DNA of 14,451 nt, from NCBI GenBank assembly GCA_950072225.1, contig CATMOP010000010.1:1-14451 (forward strand), in the 5' to 3' direction. The notes under the pieces were generated by a model. The model was given only the letters and a program-made list of their open reading frames with translations. It had not been told where the DNA came from and did no database searches. Position numbers and translations under genes: made by a program. Of the stretch, positions 7,440-13,877 are shown piece by piece (position 1 is the stretch's first letter; the number at the start of each line of letters is the position of its first letter). The DNA is from an uncultured Nitrospina sp. (lineage in GTDB: Bacteria > Nitrospinota > Nitrospinia > Nitrospinales > VA-1).

Positions 7440-7471
7440 TGTTTCCCTCTCTCCTATACCCTCAGATTATA

Positions 7472-7503
7472 TTGGCGGGGTTCCAAATCGGGAACCCCGC
7501 CAA
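7472..7503 (-). other. Strong intercistronic hairpin within the cytochrome operon
   Basis: TTGGCGGGGTTCC (7472-7484) pairs with GGAACCCCGCCAA (7491-7503), a perfect 13-bp stem with a six-base loop. It lies between the stop of the bd-like gene (7521) and the start of the next gene (7439). There is no T run on the minus strand, so it is probably not a full terminator. It could protect the 3' end of the upstream message or partly attenuate transcription, letting the core subunit be made in excess. A TATAAT at 7466-7471 (minus strand) sits just beyond it, but no matching -35 was found. Confidence 0.75.
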
Positions 7504-7520
7504 ATAGTTAGCAGTTATTA

Positions 7521-9488
7521 CTATTGTTGAGCCGGTACCGGAACACCTTCCGGAGCTTTTACTTGTTCTTTTTTACCGCTCAAACTGCCTACCCAGAACA
7601 CGACCACAAACTGCACCCATACAAAAAGGGTATTAAAGGTAAGCATCTTACCCGCTTCACCAATCGTAAGCGTATAAGCGTCAACAGAATTGTCACGAAC
7701 CACCTCCGTTACGTGCCAGAACAAGCGAACCGCAGAACGGATATAGCCCATGAGGCCCATCAACCAGGTAAAGGAAATCGCCAGAAGGAAAATAGCGTAG
7801 GTTCCCACCTTGGACTGACTCCCCCATTTAACTTCCCCATAGGATTCCGAATCCTTAAACATGGAGATATTGATCGCCGTCCCCGCGAACAGGGTCGTCA
7901 GCGTAGTACATACCTGAGGCACAGAGAGTCCCACCCGCTGGTTAGCAGGGAGATAATAACCATAAACGCCCAGGAATATAATATTAGCGGCGGCGCCGAC
8001 AAAAATAGCCGCGATCCAGCAGTTGCCCGCCGTGGCCCATGGCACCGTTATCTTCTTATTCGCTCTCTGATATAGAATAAAACAAAGAACCGTAGTGGTA
8101 ATCATCAGGTTCACCGCCGTATTCTTCGCCGACATGACGCCAAAGTGGCCGATCACCGGATGTTGGGCGCCACCCATCACCTTCAATTCAGCCGGGGTCA
8201 TAACGATGGTATGCGGGGTCATCCACATGGTAAAACATACGATCAACAGCAGAACCATGTACTTACAATATTTCATGTAACGATGCGACCCCTTGACCCG
8301 CGCCATTCCGTTATGCAAATAGGAATTGGCGGCAAAGAACAAGAGCCCGATCATAACAGCCTGAATGATGAACAACCAAGCCATGATGCCGCCCATCAGG
8401 GTGATGCCCATCTGCTGGCGGAACGCATACACTTCCTTCATCAACCAGTAACCCGCGAAGGGAAGCGGGATCAAACCAAAGATACAGATAAACATGGCGA
8501 CATAGCATACCCAGTCATAATGCGCCCGATCCTCTTCCGTTTTTGCGGTGAGGTAATGGTAAGCGGCGTAAGCACCTACGATTCCACCACCAAATACGAT
8601 GTTCCCAAGAATCCTGTGAACACCGACCGGATTCCAAAGCGTGGAATGGATAACATGCCAGATATTCCCCAGAAAACGACCCTCAGAGTCAATTCCGCCA
8701 GGAGCCTGCATGAAAGTGGCCCAGGAATTCGCCAGAAACATAAGGATTGTTCCAACGAGATTGAGCAGAACAGAGAGACTAGCATGGATCCATTTCAGAA
8801 ATGGGTCCTGATTCATCCTGTCCCAGCCGTAGTAATAAACATACAGAATACCGGACTCGGCCAGGAACATCAGAGCATACACATGCATAACCGGGCGGAA
8901 AATCCCTGCCAGATATTTAAAGAAACCCGGAAATAATGTGATGAACGTAAAAAGGAGGATACCACCAAGAATTGCCGTCCAGGAATAAGCGGTCAGGCTG
9001 ATCTTCATCAGGTCATGAGCCAACCGGTCATACTTCTGCGACATAATCGGATCTTCTTCCCTGGTTCGGATTCCGATAAACTCGATGAGCATACAGAAAA
9101 TAGGAACCGCCAGAACGAAGCTACCGAAATAAAGATGTTGCTGATTGGCAACCCAGATAAGCATGCGGCTAGGAGCGAAGTCATAATTATTATAATCCGA
9201 CGGACCCAGTTCTGGAGCGGGATAACCACTCACCGGCCCTTTCAGCGGATTACCTTCCCAATCTCTATAAAATACGTCCTGACTCCATTCAATTTCCGCC
9301 TCGCCTTCACCCTCAACAGCCTCTTGAGCCAGAACTTCCTTGGCGAACGCTTCCTCAGCGAAAACCTGCTCCGCAAACGCTTCCTTGGCAATCGCATCGC
9401 TGGTCATGCCCGGAACCAGATAAATGGCCATAGCCAGTAGCAGTCCCAATGAAAACGCCGTTATGCTACGTTTGTTTTTCCCCAACAT
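7521..9488 (-). CDS. Cytochrome bd oxidase subunit I-like (CydA-like) membrane protein
   Basis: A 655-residue polytopic protein, first gene of the operon. It begins with a signal-like segment (residues 1-30) and a five-fold pentapeptide repeat (34-58), then about a dozen or more membrane helices. CydA-like features: a His at 118 in QQHLYFGS (candidate for the haem ligand equivalent to E. coli His19), AESGILYVYYYGWDR at 210-224 with Glu211, and LANSW with MQAPGG at 252-265. WHVIHSTLWNPVGVHRILGN follows at 278-296. The GRQPW motif of canonical CydA is absent, and no cydB lies nearby. It is longer than usual CydA. An AGGAGGT ribosome site lies seven bases before the ATG. bd-like proteins of this sort are known from nitrite-oxidising Nitrospira. 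It may be an oxidase or a quinone/cytochrome c oxidoreductase; the electron donor and acceptor cannot be read from the sequence. Confidence 0.8.
   Translation of the reverse strand: MLGKNKRSITAFSLGLLLAMAIYLVPGMTSDAIAKEAFAEQVFAEEAFAKEVLAQEAVEGEGEAEIEWSQDVFYRDWEGNPLKGPVSGYPAPELGPSDYNNYDFAPSRMLIWVANQQHLYFGSFVLAVPIFCMLIEFIGIRTREEDPIMSQKYDRLAHDLMKISLTAYSWTAILGGILLFTFITLFPGFFKYLAGIFRPVMHVYALMFLAESGILYVYYYGWDRMNQDPFLKWIHASLSVLLNLVGTILMFLANSWATFMQAPGGIDSEGRFLGNIWHVIHSTLWNPVGVHRILGNIVFGGGIVGAYAAYHYLTAKTEEDRAHYDWVCYVAMFICIFGLIPLPFAGYWLMKEVYAFRQQMGITLMGGIMAWLFIIQAVMIGLLFFAANSYLHNGMARVKGSHRYMKYCKYMVLLLIVCFTMWMTPHTIVMTPAELKVMGGAQHPVIGHFGVMSAKNTAVNLMITTTVLCFILYQRANKKITVPWATAGNCWIAAIFVGAAANIIFLGVYGYYLPANQRVGLSVPQVCTTLTTLFAGTAINISMFKDSESYGEVKWGSQSKVGTYAIFLLAISFTWLMGLMGYIRSAVRLFWHVTEVVRDNSVDAYTLTIGEAGKMLTFNTLFVWVQFVVVFWVGSLSGKKEQVKAPEGVPVPAQQ
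9315..9389 (-). repeat. Five tandem pentapeptide repeats in the bd-like protein
   Basis: Codons 34-58 encode AKEAF, AEQVF, AEEAF, AKEVL, AQEAV: five 15-base units with consensus A-[KEQ]-[EQ]-[AV]-[FLV]. They lie directly after the hydrophobic part of the signal-like segment and before the first CydA-like helix. Confidence 0.85.
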
Positions 9489-9504
9489 GGCTTAACCTCC
9501 TTTT

Positions 9505-9521
9505 GGATCTGATCAGGATCC
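9505..9521. repeat. GATC-rich near-palindrome in the operon leader
   Basis: GGATC-TGATCA-GGATCC reads almost the same on both strands and differs from a perfect palindrome by one extra base. It packs three GATC sites (9506, 9511, 9517) into 15 bases, immediately upstream of the ribosome site of the bd-like gene. It could be an operator or a small leader hairpin. Confidence 0.4.
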
Positions 9522-9750
9522 GTAGCTAGTAAAACCAAACTTTATAGGTACCTTCCTTTTATATATATCAATCTAAATTTTTTAAACTAAATTGAATCTC
9601 AAATAAATTTAAAAAAAATCTCAAATCCCCCACAAACGGAAACAACGCCAGCAAGAGCCTTTTCGCTCTCAATGGAGTGAGGCCCGATCTACAGAAAAAA
9701 CCGTAACTTGCGATTTTATATGGGCTTTTCGACCCTATTTTAAAACCTAC

Positions 9751-9774
9751 TTTTGGGCGCACAAGTGCCCAAAA
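9751..9774 (-). other. Stem-loop at the predicted 5' end of the cytochrome operon mRNA
   Basis: TTTTGGGC (9751-9758) pairs with GCCCAAAA (9767-9774), an eight-base-pair stem with an eight-base loop. It begins at about the expected transcription start of the promoter at 9783-9811, where a 5' stem-loop could protect the message. There is no T tract, so it is not a hisD terminator. Confidence 0.5.
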
Positions 9775-9782
9775 TGATGGTG

Positions 9783-9811
9783 ATTAAAACATAGCCTTTC
9801 CTGCGTGTCAA
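9783..9811 (-). promoter_or_regulatory. Probable sigma-70-type promoter of the cytochrome operon
   Basis: On the minus strand, a perfect -35 TTGACA (plus-strand 9806-9811) is followed after exactly 17 bases by TTTAAT (9783-9788). It lies between hisD and the operon. The start of transcription would be near 9776. Confidence 0.55.
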
Positions 9812-9850
9812 GTCAAAATCGAGCCCCCGAGCCCTGAAAATATAGTGTTT

Positions 9851-11152
9851 TTAAGATTTTTTTCCCGGCCCGCCGGTCCGCAATTTTACCGCATTCGCAT
9901 GAGCTCCCAAATCCTCCATTTCGGCCAGCAATGTTACGGTTTCACCACATTTTTCCAAAGCGGCCCGGGAATAGGAAATCAGGCTGGTCCGTTTGATAAA
10001 ATCATACACCCCTAAGGGGGAAGAAAACCGGGCCGTGCCACTGGTGGGCAATACATGATTAGGACCGGCCAGGTAGTCTCCGACCGCTTCCGGCGTGTAA
10101 TGCCCTAAAAATACTGCCCCCGCGTTCTGAATCTTTGCCGCCCAATGCTCTGGATCTTCCAGTGCCAACTCCAAATGCTCAGGGGCCAGCCGATTGGCCA
10201 GGTCCACTGCCGCTTCAAGGGATTCAGTCACCAGCAGTCGGCACTGGGAATTCAAAGAAGCTTCCATAATAGACTGGCGGCTCAGGGTATTTTTCTGTCT
10301 TTCCAGTTCCTTCATCACCTCTCTGGCCAGTCCTTCCTCCGGGGTCACCAGAATCGGTAACGCTTCTTCATCATGCTCGGCCTGCGATAGCAGGTCTGCC
10401 GCTACATAGGCCGGGTTGGCGCTGTGATCGGCTACTATCAGGATTTCACTGGGACCGGCTATCATGTCGATATCCACAATGCCAAACACGAGGCGTTTGG
10501 CCAGTGCCACATAAATATTGCCGGGTCCGACTATTTTGTCCACCCGAGGAACAGTGGCGGTACCGAAAGCCATGGCCCCGATAGCCTGCGCACCTCCAAC
10601 CTTATAGATTTCCGTTACCCCTGCAATATCTGCCGCAACCAGAACATGCGGGCGAGTTTGCCCATCGGGAAATGGCGAGCACATGACAACGCGCTCCACT
10701 CCCGCCACTTTTGCCGGAACTGCGTTCATCAGCACCGAAGAGGGGTAGGATGCCTTCCCGCCCGGAACATAGATCCCCACTGTGGCAAGCGGCCTTACCA
10801 TCTGGCCCAAAGTTATCCCCTCTTCCTCATAACGCCAGGACTCCTGCCTCTGGCGCTCGTGAAAACGGCGAATCCGTTCTTCCGCTTCCTGGAGTGCCGC
10901 GAGTTCTTTTTCATTCACGGTCTCATAGGCCAGTCGAATTTCACCTGGCGTAACCCGCATCTGCTCCAGCGAAAGATTATGGCGGTCAAAGCGGTGTGTG
11001 TACTCCAGTAAGGCAGTGTCCCCGCTTTCCTTCACGTCCTGCAATATCTTGCGAACGGTTTCATCATGGGTAAACAAATCCATGTTGGAACGATTCTCCA
11101 ACGCCTCGATCACCGTTTGATAATCCGAATCTGTAAATTTACAAAGCTTCAT
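9851..11152 (-). CDS. hisD: Histidinol dehydrogenase
   Basis: A 433-residue enzyme that catalyses the last two steps of histidine synthesis, L-histidinol to L-histidine with two NAD+. Full family length. Visible landmarks: VGIYVPGGKASYPSSVLMNA (125-144), VGGAQAIGAMAFGT (185-198), KIVGPGN (206-212), GPSEI (233-237), and SQAEHD with Gln257 and His260 (zinc ligands). Then APEHLE with Glu325-His326 (catalytic pair), Asp359 in VGDYLAGPNHVLPT, and His418 near the C terminus (zinc). All key residues are present. The start ATG at 11152 has only a weak ribosome site; translation may depend on the gene 44 bases upstream on the same strand. No other his genes are in the window. It is probably essential for prototrophy and unrelated to the cytochromes downstream. 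Confidence 0.97.
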   Translation of the reverse strand: MKLCKFTDSDYQTVIEALENRSNMDLFTHDETVRKILQDVKESGDTALLEYTHRFDRHNLSLEQMRVTPGEIRLAYETVNEKELAALQEAEERIRRFHERQRQESWRYEEEGITLGQMVRPLATVGIYVPGGKASYPSSVLMNAVPAKVAGVERVVMCSPFPDGQTRPHVLVAADIAGVTEIYKVGGAQAIGAMAFGTATVPRVDKIVGPGNIYVALAKRLVFGIVDIDMIAGPSEILIVADHSANPAYVAADLLSQAEHDEEALPILVTPEEGLAREVMKELERQKNTLSRQSIMEASLNSQCRLLVTESLEAAVDLANRLAPEHLELALEDPEHWAAKIQNAGAVFLGHYTPEAVGDYLAGPNHVLPTSGTARFSSPLGVYDFIKRTSLISYSRAALEKCGETVTLLAEMEDLGAHANAVKLRTGGPGKKS

Positions 11153-11196
11153 AATATTCTGCCAACTTAAACAAAGGATGCGCTCATGGCAACCTG

Positions 11197-11880
11197 CTAG
11201 TGATCCCCTAAAATCTTATTCAGGAATTTTCCTGTCTCACCTACTTTTCCAATTCCGGCCTGTTCAATAAGTTGCAAATGGGTTTGGAAAAATCTTAAAT
11301 CTTCCGGACTGTCGATATCATACCAGACCGGCAAAAGCTCCAGTTCTGCCCCATTGCGTGCCAGGTGTGCACACGTTTCCCGCAAGACCTTCTCTGTCCC
11401 CCAGGCCACCCCATCGAAAACCTCGACCACTTTTCCTCGCATTCCGATGAGGTAATAGCCGCCATCGGTGCTCGGCCCCAAAACCAGGTCTTTGTCGGAA
11501 CTCAGAGCCCGTTCAATGTAGGTAACAGGGAGCGAAGGGCTATCCGAACCAATAATGACGGATTTTTCATACCCTTCCGCAAACCGGTCTTGAATAGCCC
11601 GGCGCATTTTATCTCCCAGTTGCTTTCCTTCCTGAACAAAAAGGCGAATATCAGCACCCGGCATTCCGGAAAAAAAACCGGACTGGTTCGAAGGAGCGAC
11701 TCCTACAAACAGGTCTGCGTTTTCCACTTGCCGGATCTTATCGAGGCTATCGTGCAGAAAACAGGTATAAAGCTCCAGAATGGTTTTTTTATCCAAAAAA
11801 GGGGATAGTCGGGTCTTCACCTGGCCTAAAACCGGGTCCCGGGCAAAGAGGATCACCGCGTTATCACAAGATTTAGTCAT
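11197..11880 (-). CDS. CofC-like transferase, TIGR04282 / DUF2064 family
   Basis: A 227-residue protein with a GT-A/nucleotidyltransferase fold. Motifs: ILFARDPVLGQVKTRLSP (10-27, with the Lys-Thr-Arg nucleotide loop), GSDSPSLP (111-118), LGPSTDGGYYLIGM (134-147), WGTEKVL, and WYDIDSPEDLRFF (186-198). This is the pattern of the family named rSAM/selenodomain-associated transferase 1. It is related to CofC and has no firmly established substrate. ATG 11880 is taken as the start, directly preceded by an in-frame TTG (11883). The AGGAG upstream is 12 bases away and is better placed for ATG 11888, which encodes only MVDD before a stop overlapping this start. It is followed by hisD after 44 bases, probably co-transcribed. 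A function in sugar or lipid modification is possible but unproven. Confidence 0.85.
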   Translation of the reverse strand: MTKSCDNAVILFARDPVLGQVKTRLSPFLDKKTILELYTCFLHDSLDKIRQVENADLFVGVAPSNQSGFFSGMPGADIRLFVQEGKQLGDKMRRAIQDRFAEGYEKSVIIGSDSPSLPVTYIERALSSDKDLVLGPSTDGGYYLIGMRGKVVEVFDGVAWGTEKVLRETCAHLARNGAELELLPVWYDIDSPEDLRFFQTHLQLIEQAGIGKVGETGKFLNKILGDH

Positions 11881-11909
11881 CAACCATTTAAACTCCTGAA
11901 CACAGAGAT

Positions 11910-11932
11910 CAGCGTAACGCTCAACTCAACTA
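11910..11932 (-). repeat. Copy 2 of the 23-base palindrome-containing element
   Basis: Read on the minus strand it begins TAGTTGAGT and contains AGCGT-T-ACGCT. It agrees with the copy at 2827-2849 at 19 of 23 positions. It lies between the divergent CofC-like and PAP2 genes, so it could also act as an operator. Confidence 0.35.
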
Positions 11933-11944
11933 GCAATAAATCGT

Positions 11945-11973
11945 TTGACTCAAACCAGCAAACTCCATAAAAT
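11945..11973 (+). promoter_or_regulatory. Probable sigma-70-type promoter of the PAP2/GT9 cluster
   Basis: TTGACT (11945-11950), a 17-base spacer, then TAAAAT (11968-11973). Transcription would start near 11980, leaving about 20 bases before the AAGGA ribosome site of the PAP2 gene at 12000-12004. The fit supports the proposed short leader and argues against an overlapping frame starting at 11945. Confidence 0.6.
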
Positions 11974-12011
11974 TCAAATGTATCTACAACTCCCGCTAAA
12001 AGGAATCGGCC

Positions 12012-12554
12012 ATCTTATACGATCTCGATGTTTCGCTATTCTACTGGATCAACCAGCATTTTCAATCCCCAATAATGCAGGCATTCATGATGTTTATGAC
12101 CATGAAGCAAAACTTTTACCATTTAGGTATCGCCTGCGCAGTGGCCATCCTTGTGGTTTACAGGATCAATGGTTTGGCCTTTCTTCTGACCTTAGCAGCA
12201 ACCATCGCCCTTAATGATGCCAGCAGCCATTATATTCTTAAAGAGGGGATCACCCGCCTCAGGCCCTGTCATGTGTTGCCAGATCTGGAAATGATTATAA
12301 GATGCTCAAACAGTTTTTCTTTTCCCTCAAACCATGCCAGCAATACTTTTGCCGCCGCAACTCTCATAAGCCTTTGTTTTCGTAATACCACTTTGCTGGC
12401 TTTAGCCTTGGCCCTGCTGGTCTGCTATTCAAGAGTGTACCTTAAGGTGCACTACCCGTCCGATGTTTTGGGCGGAGCAATCTACGGCAGTTTGATAGGC
12501 TACCTGTGTTACCGCCACATTTATTCCCGACTTTTGAAACTCACCAAATCCTGA
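12012..12554 (+). CDS. PAP2-family membrane phosphatase with an apparent ATC start
   Basis: 180 residues if begun at 12012. All three PAP2 motifs are present: KEGITRLRP (K-x6-RP, about 77-85), PSNH (about 105-108), and SRVYLKVHYPSD (SR-x5-H-x3-D, about 140-151). Several hydrophobic helices surround them. Such enzymes remove phosphate from lipid phosphates such as undecaprenyl diphosphate, phosphatidylglycerol phosphate or lipid A; the exact substrate is not readable. The first ATG in frame is 12075, but the 21 codons before it encode normal PAP2 N-terminal sequence (LDVSLFYWINQHFQSPIMQ). No ATG, GTG or TTG lies in that part, and a stop is at 11997. AAGGA at 12000-12004 sits seven bases before ATC 12012, which is therefore the likely initiation site. 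It is first in an envelope gene cluster; its TGA overlaps a possible ATG of the next gene. Confidence 0.85.
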   Translation: MLYDLDVSLFYWINQHFQSPIMQAFMMFMTMKQNFYHLGIACAVAILVVYRINGLAFLLTLAATIALNDASSHYILKEGITRLRPCHVLPDLEMIIRCSNSFSFPSNHASNTFAAATLISLCFRNTTLLALALALLVCYSRVYLKVHYPSDVLGGAIYGSLIGYLCYRHIYSRLLKLTKS

Positions 12555-12571
12555 TGGGGAGCCATGACCCC

Positions 12572-13621
12572 ATGAAAACACGCAAAATACTAATCCTTAA
12601 ATTCAGCGCTTTGGGAGATGTGGTTCACACCCTTCCCGTTGCCGCCACCATCAGAAAGTCCCTACCCGATTCTTATATCGCCTGGATGGTGGAAGAGCGT
12701 TATCAGGATCTCTTGCTTGGCAACCCCGATGTCGATGAGGTCATTCCCCTACGTACCAAAGTGTGGCGCAAAAACTGGAACAGCAAATCGCTTTTTGAAA
12801 TTCTGCACACCATCAAAACCTTACGTCGGCAAAACTTTGATCTCGTGCTCGACCTGCACGGTCTTCTCAAAAGCGGCATTATCGCCAGGTTGAGCGGTGC
12901 ACCAACCCGTATCGGATTCCATCAAAAAAACTGCAAGGAAAAAATCAACGCCCTGTTCACCAACCAGAAAGCCCCCTACATGGCAGGAGGGTTGCATGTG
13001 GTAGATATGTACCTCAAGCTTTTACAAACTGCGTTGGGCAAGGTTGAGGAAACTAAACTTTTCCCTCTTCAGGTTCCTAGCGAAATCGATGAAAAAGTAG
13101 CCCATTTTTTTAATCAGAATCCAGAACTGACCTACCGTCCGGTTATAGGAATCAACCCCGGTGCAGGATTCGAAAGCAAACAATGGGAAGGGGTCCGCTT
13201 CGCCGAATTGGCCGACCGCATTTGTGAAGAATTGAAATGCTCCATATTACTGACCTGGGGGCCGGGAGAAAAATTCAAAGCCCAGCAAATCTCCGCCCAT
13301 ATGAAACAAAAAAGCTGGATGGCCCCACCCACTTCAATTTTAGAATCTATTGCCCTGTACAAACGGATGGCACTGCTGGTAAGCTGTGATTCAGGTCCGC
13401 TTCACTTGGTGGCGGCGTTGGGCATTCCCACGGTTTCCATCTTTGGCCCCACCGATCCGGTGCGTAACGGAGCCTATGGTGCAAATCACAAAGTGGTCTA
13501 CAAAGTACTCTCATGCAGTTTTTGTTGGAAAAAAACCTGCCCGCTGGGAACCAAAGAATGCATGCAACAAGTTACCGTGGATGAAGTGTTCCAGGCCGTG
13601 AAGAGGGATTATCATATTTAG
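12572..13621 (+). CDS. GT9 glycosyltransferase, lipopolysaccharide heptosyltransferase I-like
   Basis: A 349-residue GT-B enzyme of family GT9, probably adding heptose to the LPS inner core at the cytoplasmic face. Visible: ILILKFSALGDVVHTLPVA (6-23) with Asp16 in the position of the catalytic base, FDLVLDLHGLLKSG (89-102), GINPGAGFESKQW (193-205), LLTWGPGEK (226-234), and the donor-binding segment SCDSGPLHLVAALGIPTVSIFGPTDP (271-296). A C-x2-C-x4-C-x6-C cluster at 315-330 is common in the family. It is closest to WaaC-type proteins by the SALGDVVHTLP signature, but I cannot rank WaaC against other GT9 enzymes. ATG 12572 follows GGGGAG by ten bases; in-frame ATG 12554, overlapping the PAP2 stop as TGATG, is the alternative and adds six residues. 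It is followed directly by the Trm112-like gene. Confidence 0.88.
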   Translation: MKTRKILILKFSALGDVVHTLPVAATIRKSLPDSYIAWMVEERYQDLLLGNPDVDEVIPLRTKVWRKNWNSKSLFEILHTIKTLRRQNFDLVLDLHGLLKSGIIARLSGAPTRIGFHQKNCKEKINALFTNQKAPYMAGGLHVVDMYLKLLQTALGKVEETKLFPLQVPSEIDEKVAHFFNQNPELTYRPVIGINPGAGFESKQWEGVRFAELADRICEELKCSILLTWGPGEKFKAQQISAHMKQKSWMAPPTSILESIALYKRMALLVSCDSGPLHLVAALGIPTVSIFGPTDPVRNGAYGANHKVVYKVLSCSFCWKKTCPLGTKECMQQVTVDEVFQAVKRDYHI

Positions 13622-13631
13622 GAGAAAAATT

Positions 13632-13799
13632 ATGGGAATCGATAAGGAACTGCTCGACATTCTGGTCTGCCCCAAATGCAAGGGAGATCTTGAATTGAGT
13701 GAAAATGAAGACGGACTGGTTTGCAAGCCCTGCTCTTTGAAATACCCAATAAAAGGGGACATCCCCATCATGCTCATTGATGAAGCACTCCCTTTGTAA
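13632..13799 (+). CDS. Trm112/YcaR-like small zinc-binding protein
   Basis: A 55-residue protein of the Trm112 family (UPF0434/DUF343). MGIDKELLDILVCPKCKGDL opens it, Cys13 and Cys16 pair with Cys31 and Cys34 as a four-Cys zinc site, and YPIKGDIPIMLIDEA (38-52) is the family signature. The length is typical. GGAG at 13621-13624 lies seven bases before the ATG and overlaps the stop of the preceding GT9 gene, so the genes are coupled. Bacterial relatives often sit next to LPS genes such as lpxK and kdsB. Here the protein lies between two GT9 genes, consistent with that association. The molecular role of the bacterial form is not settled; archaeal and eukaryotic Trm112 activate methyltransferases. 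Confidence 0.93.
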   Translation: MGIDKELLDILVCPKCKGDLELSENEDGLVCKPCSLKYPIKGDIPIMLIDEALPL

Positions 13800-13877
13800 T
13801 CCCAAGACAGTCGGATGAAATTCTCCTGACCTGCAGAAAATCCTCCTCGTAACGACTAAACGTTGACGAGCCCCTTA

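Larger units (their letters stand above)
9489..9850 (-). other. Non-coding gap holding promoter and long leader of the cytochrome operon
   Basis: This 362-base gap lies between hisD and the cytochrome operon, both on the minus strand. No convincing coding frame is present. Reading on the minus strand it holds a promoter-like pair (9783-9811), a stem-loop (9751-9774), a long AT-rich stretch with two copies of AATCTCAAAT (plus-strand sense, starting near 9594 and 9618), a GATC-rich near-palindrome (9505-9521), and an AGGAGG ribosome site at 9496-9501. If the promoter is right, the leader is nearly 290 bases long. Confidence 0.5.

Noticed and set aside
7466..7471. TATAAT as an internal promoter before the second operon gene
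   Set aside because: No -35-like hexamer at a suitable distance; it is just an AT-rich flank of the hairpin.
8145..8936. 263-codon plus-strand frame opposite the bd-like gene
   Set aside because: Composition rich in His, Arg, Gln and Pro with no hydrophobic core, fully antisense to a convincing membrane protein.
9568..9762. 64-codon minus-strand frame in the cytochrome operon leader
   Set aside because: No ribosome site or family resemblance. It lies in a leader with a promoter just upstream; a leader peptide cannot be excluded but is unsupported.
11945..12214. 89-codon plus-strand frame overlapping the PAP2 start
   Set aside because: Its TTG start is the -35 box of the best promoter, it has no recognisable features, and it overlaps the PAP2 frame, which has three catalytic motifs.
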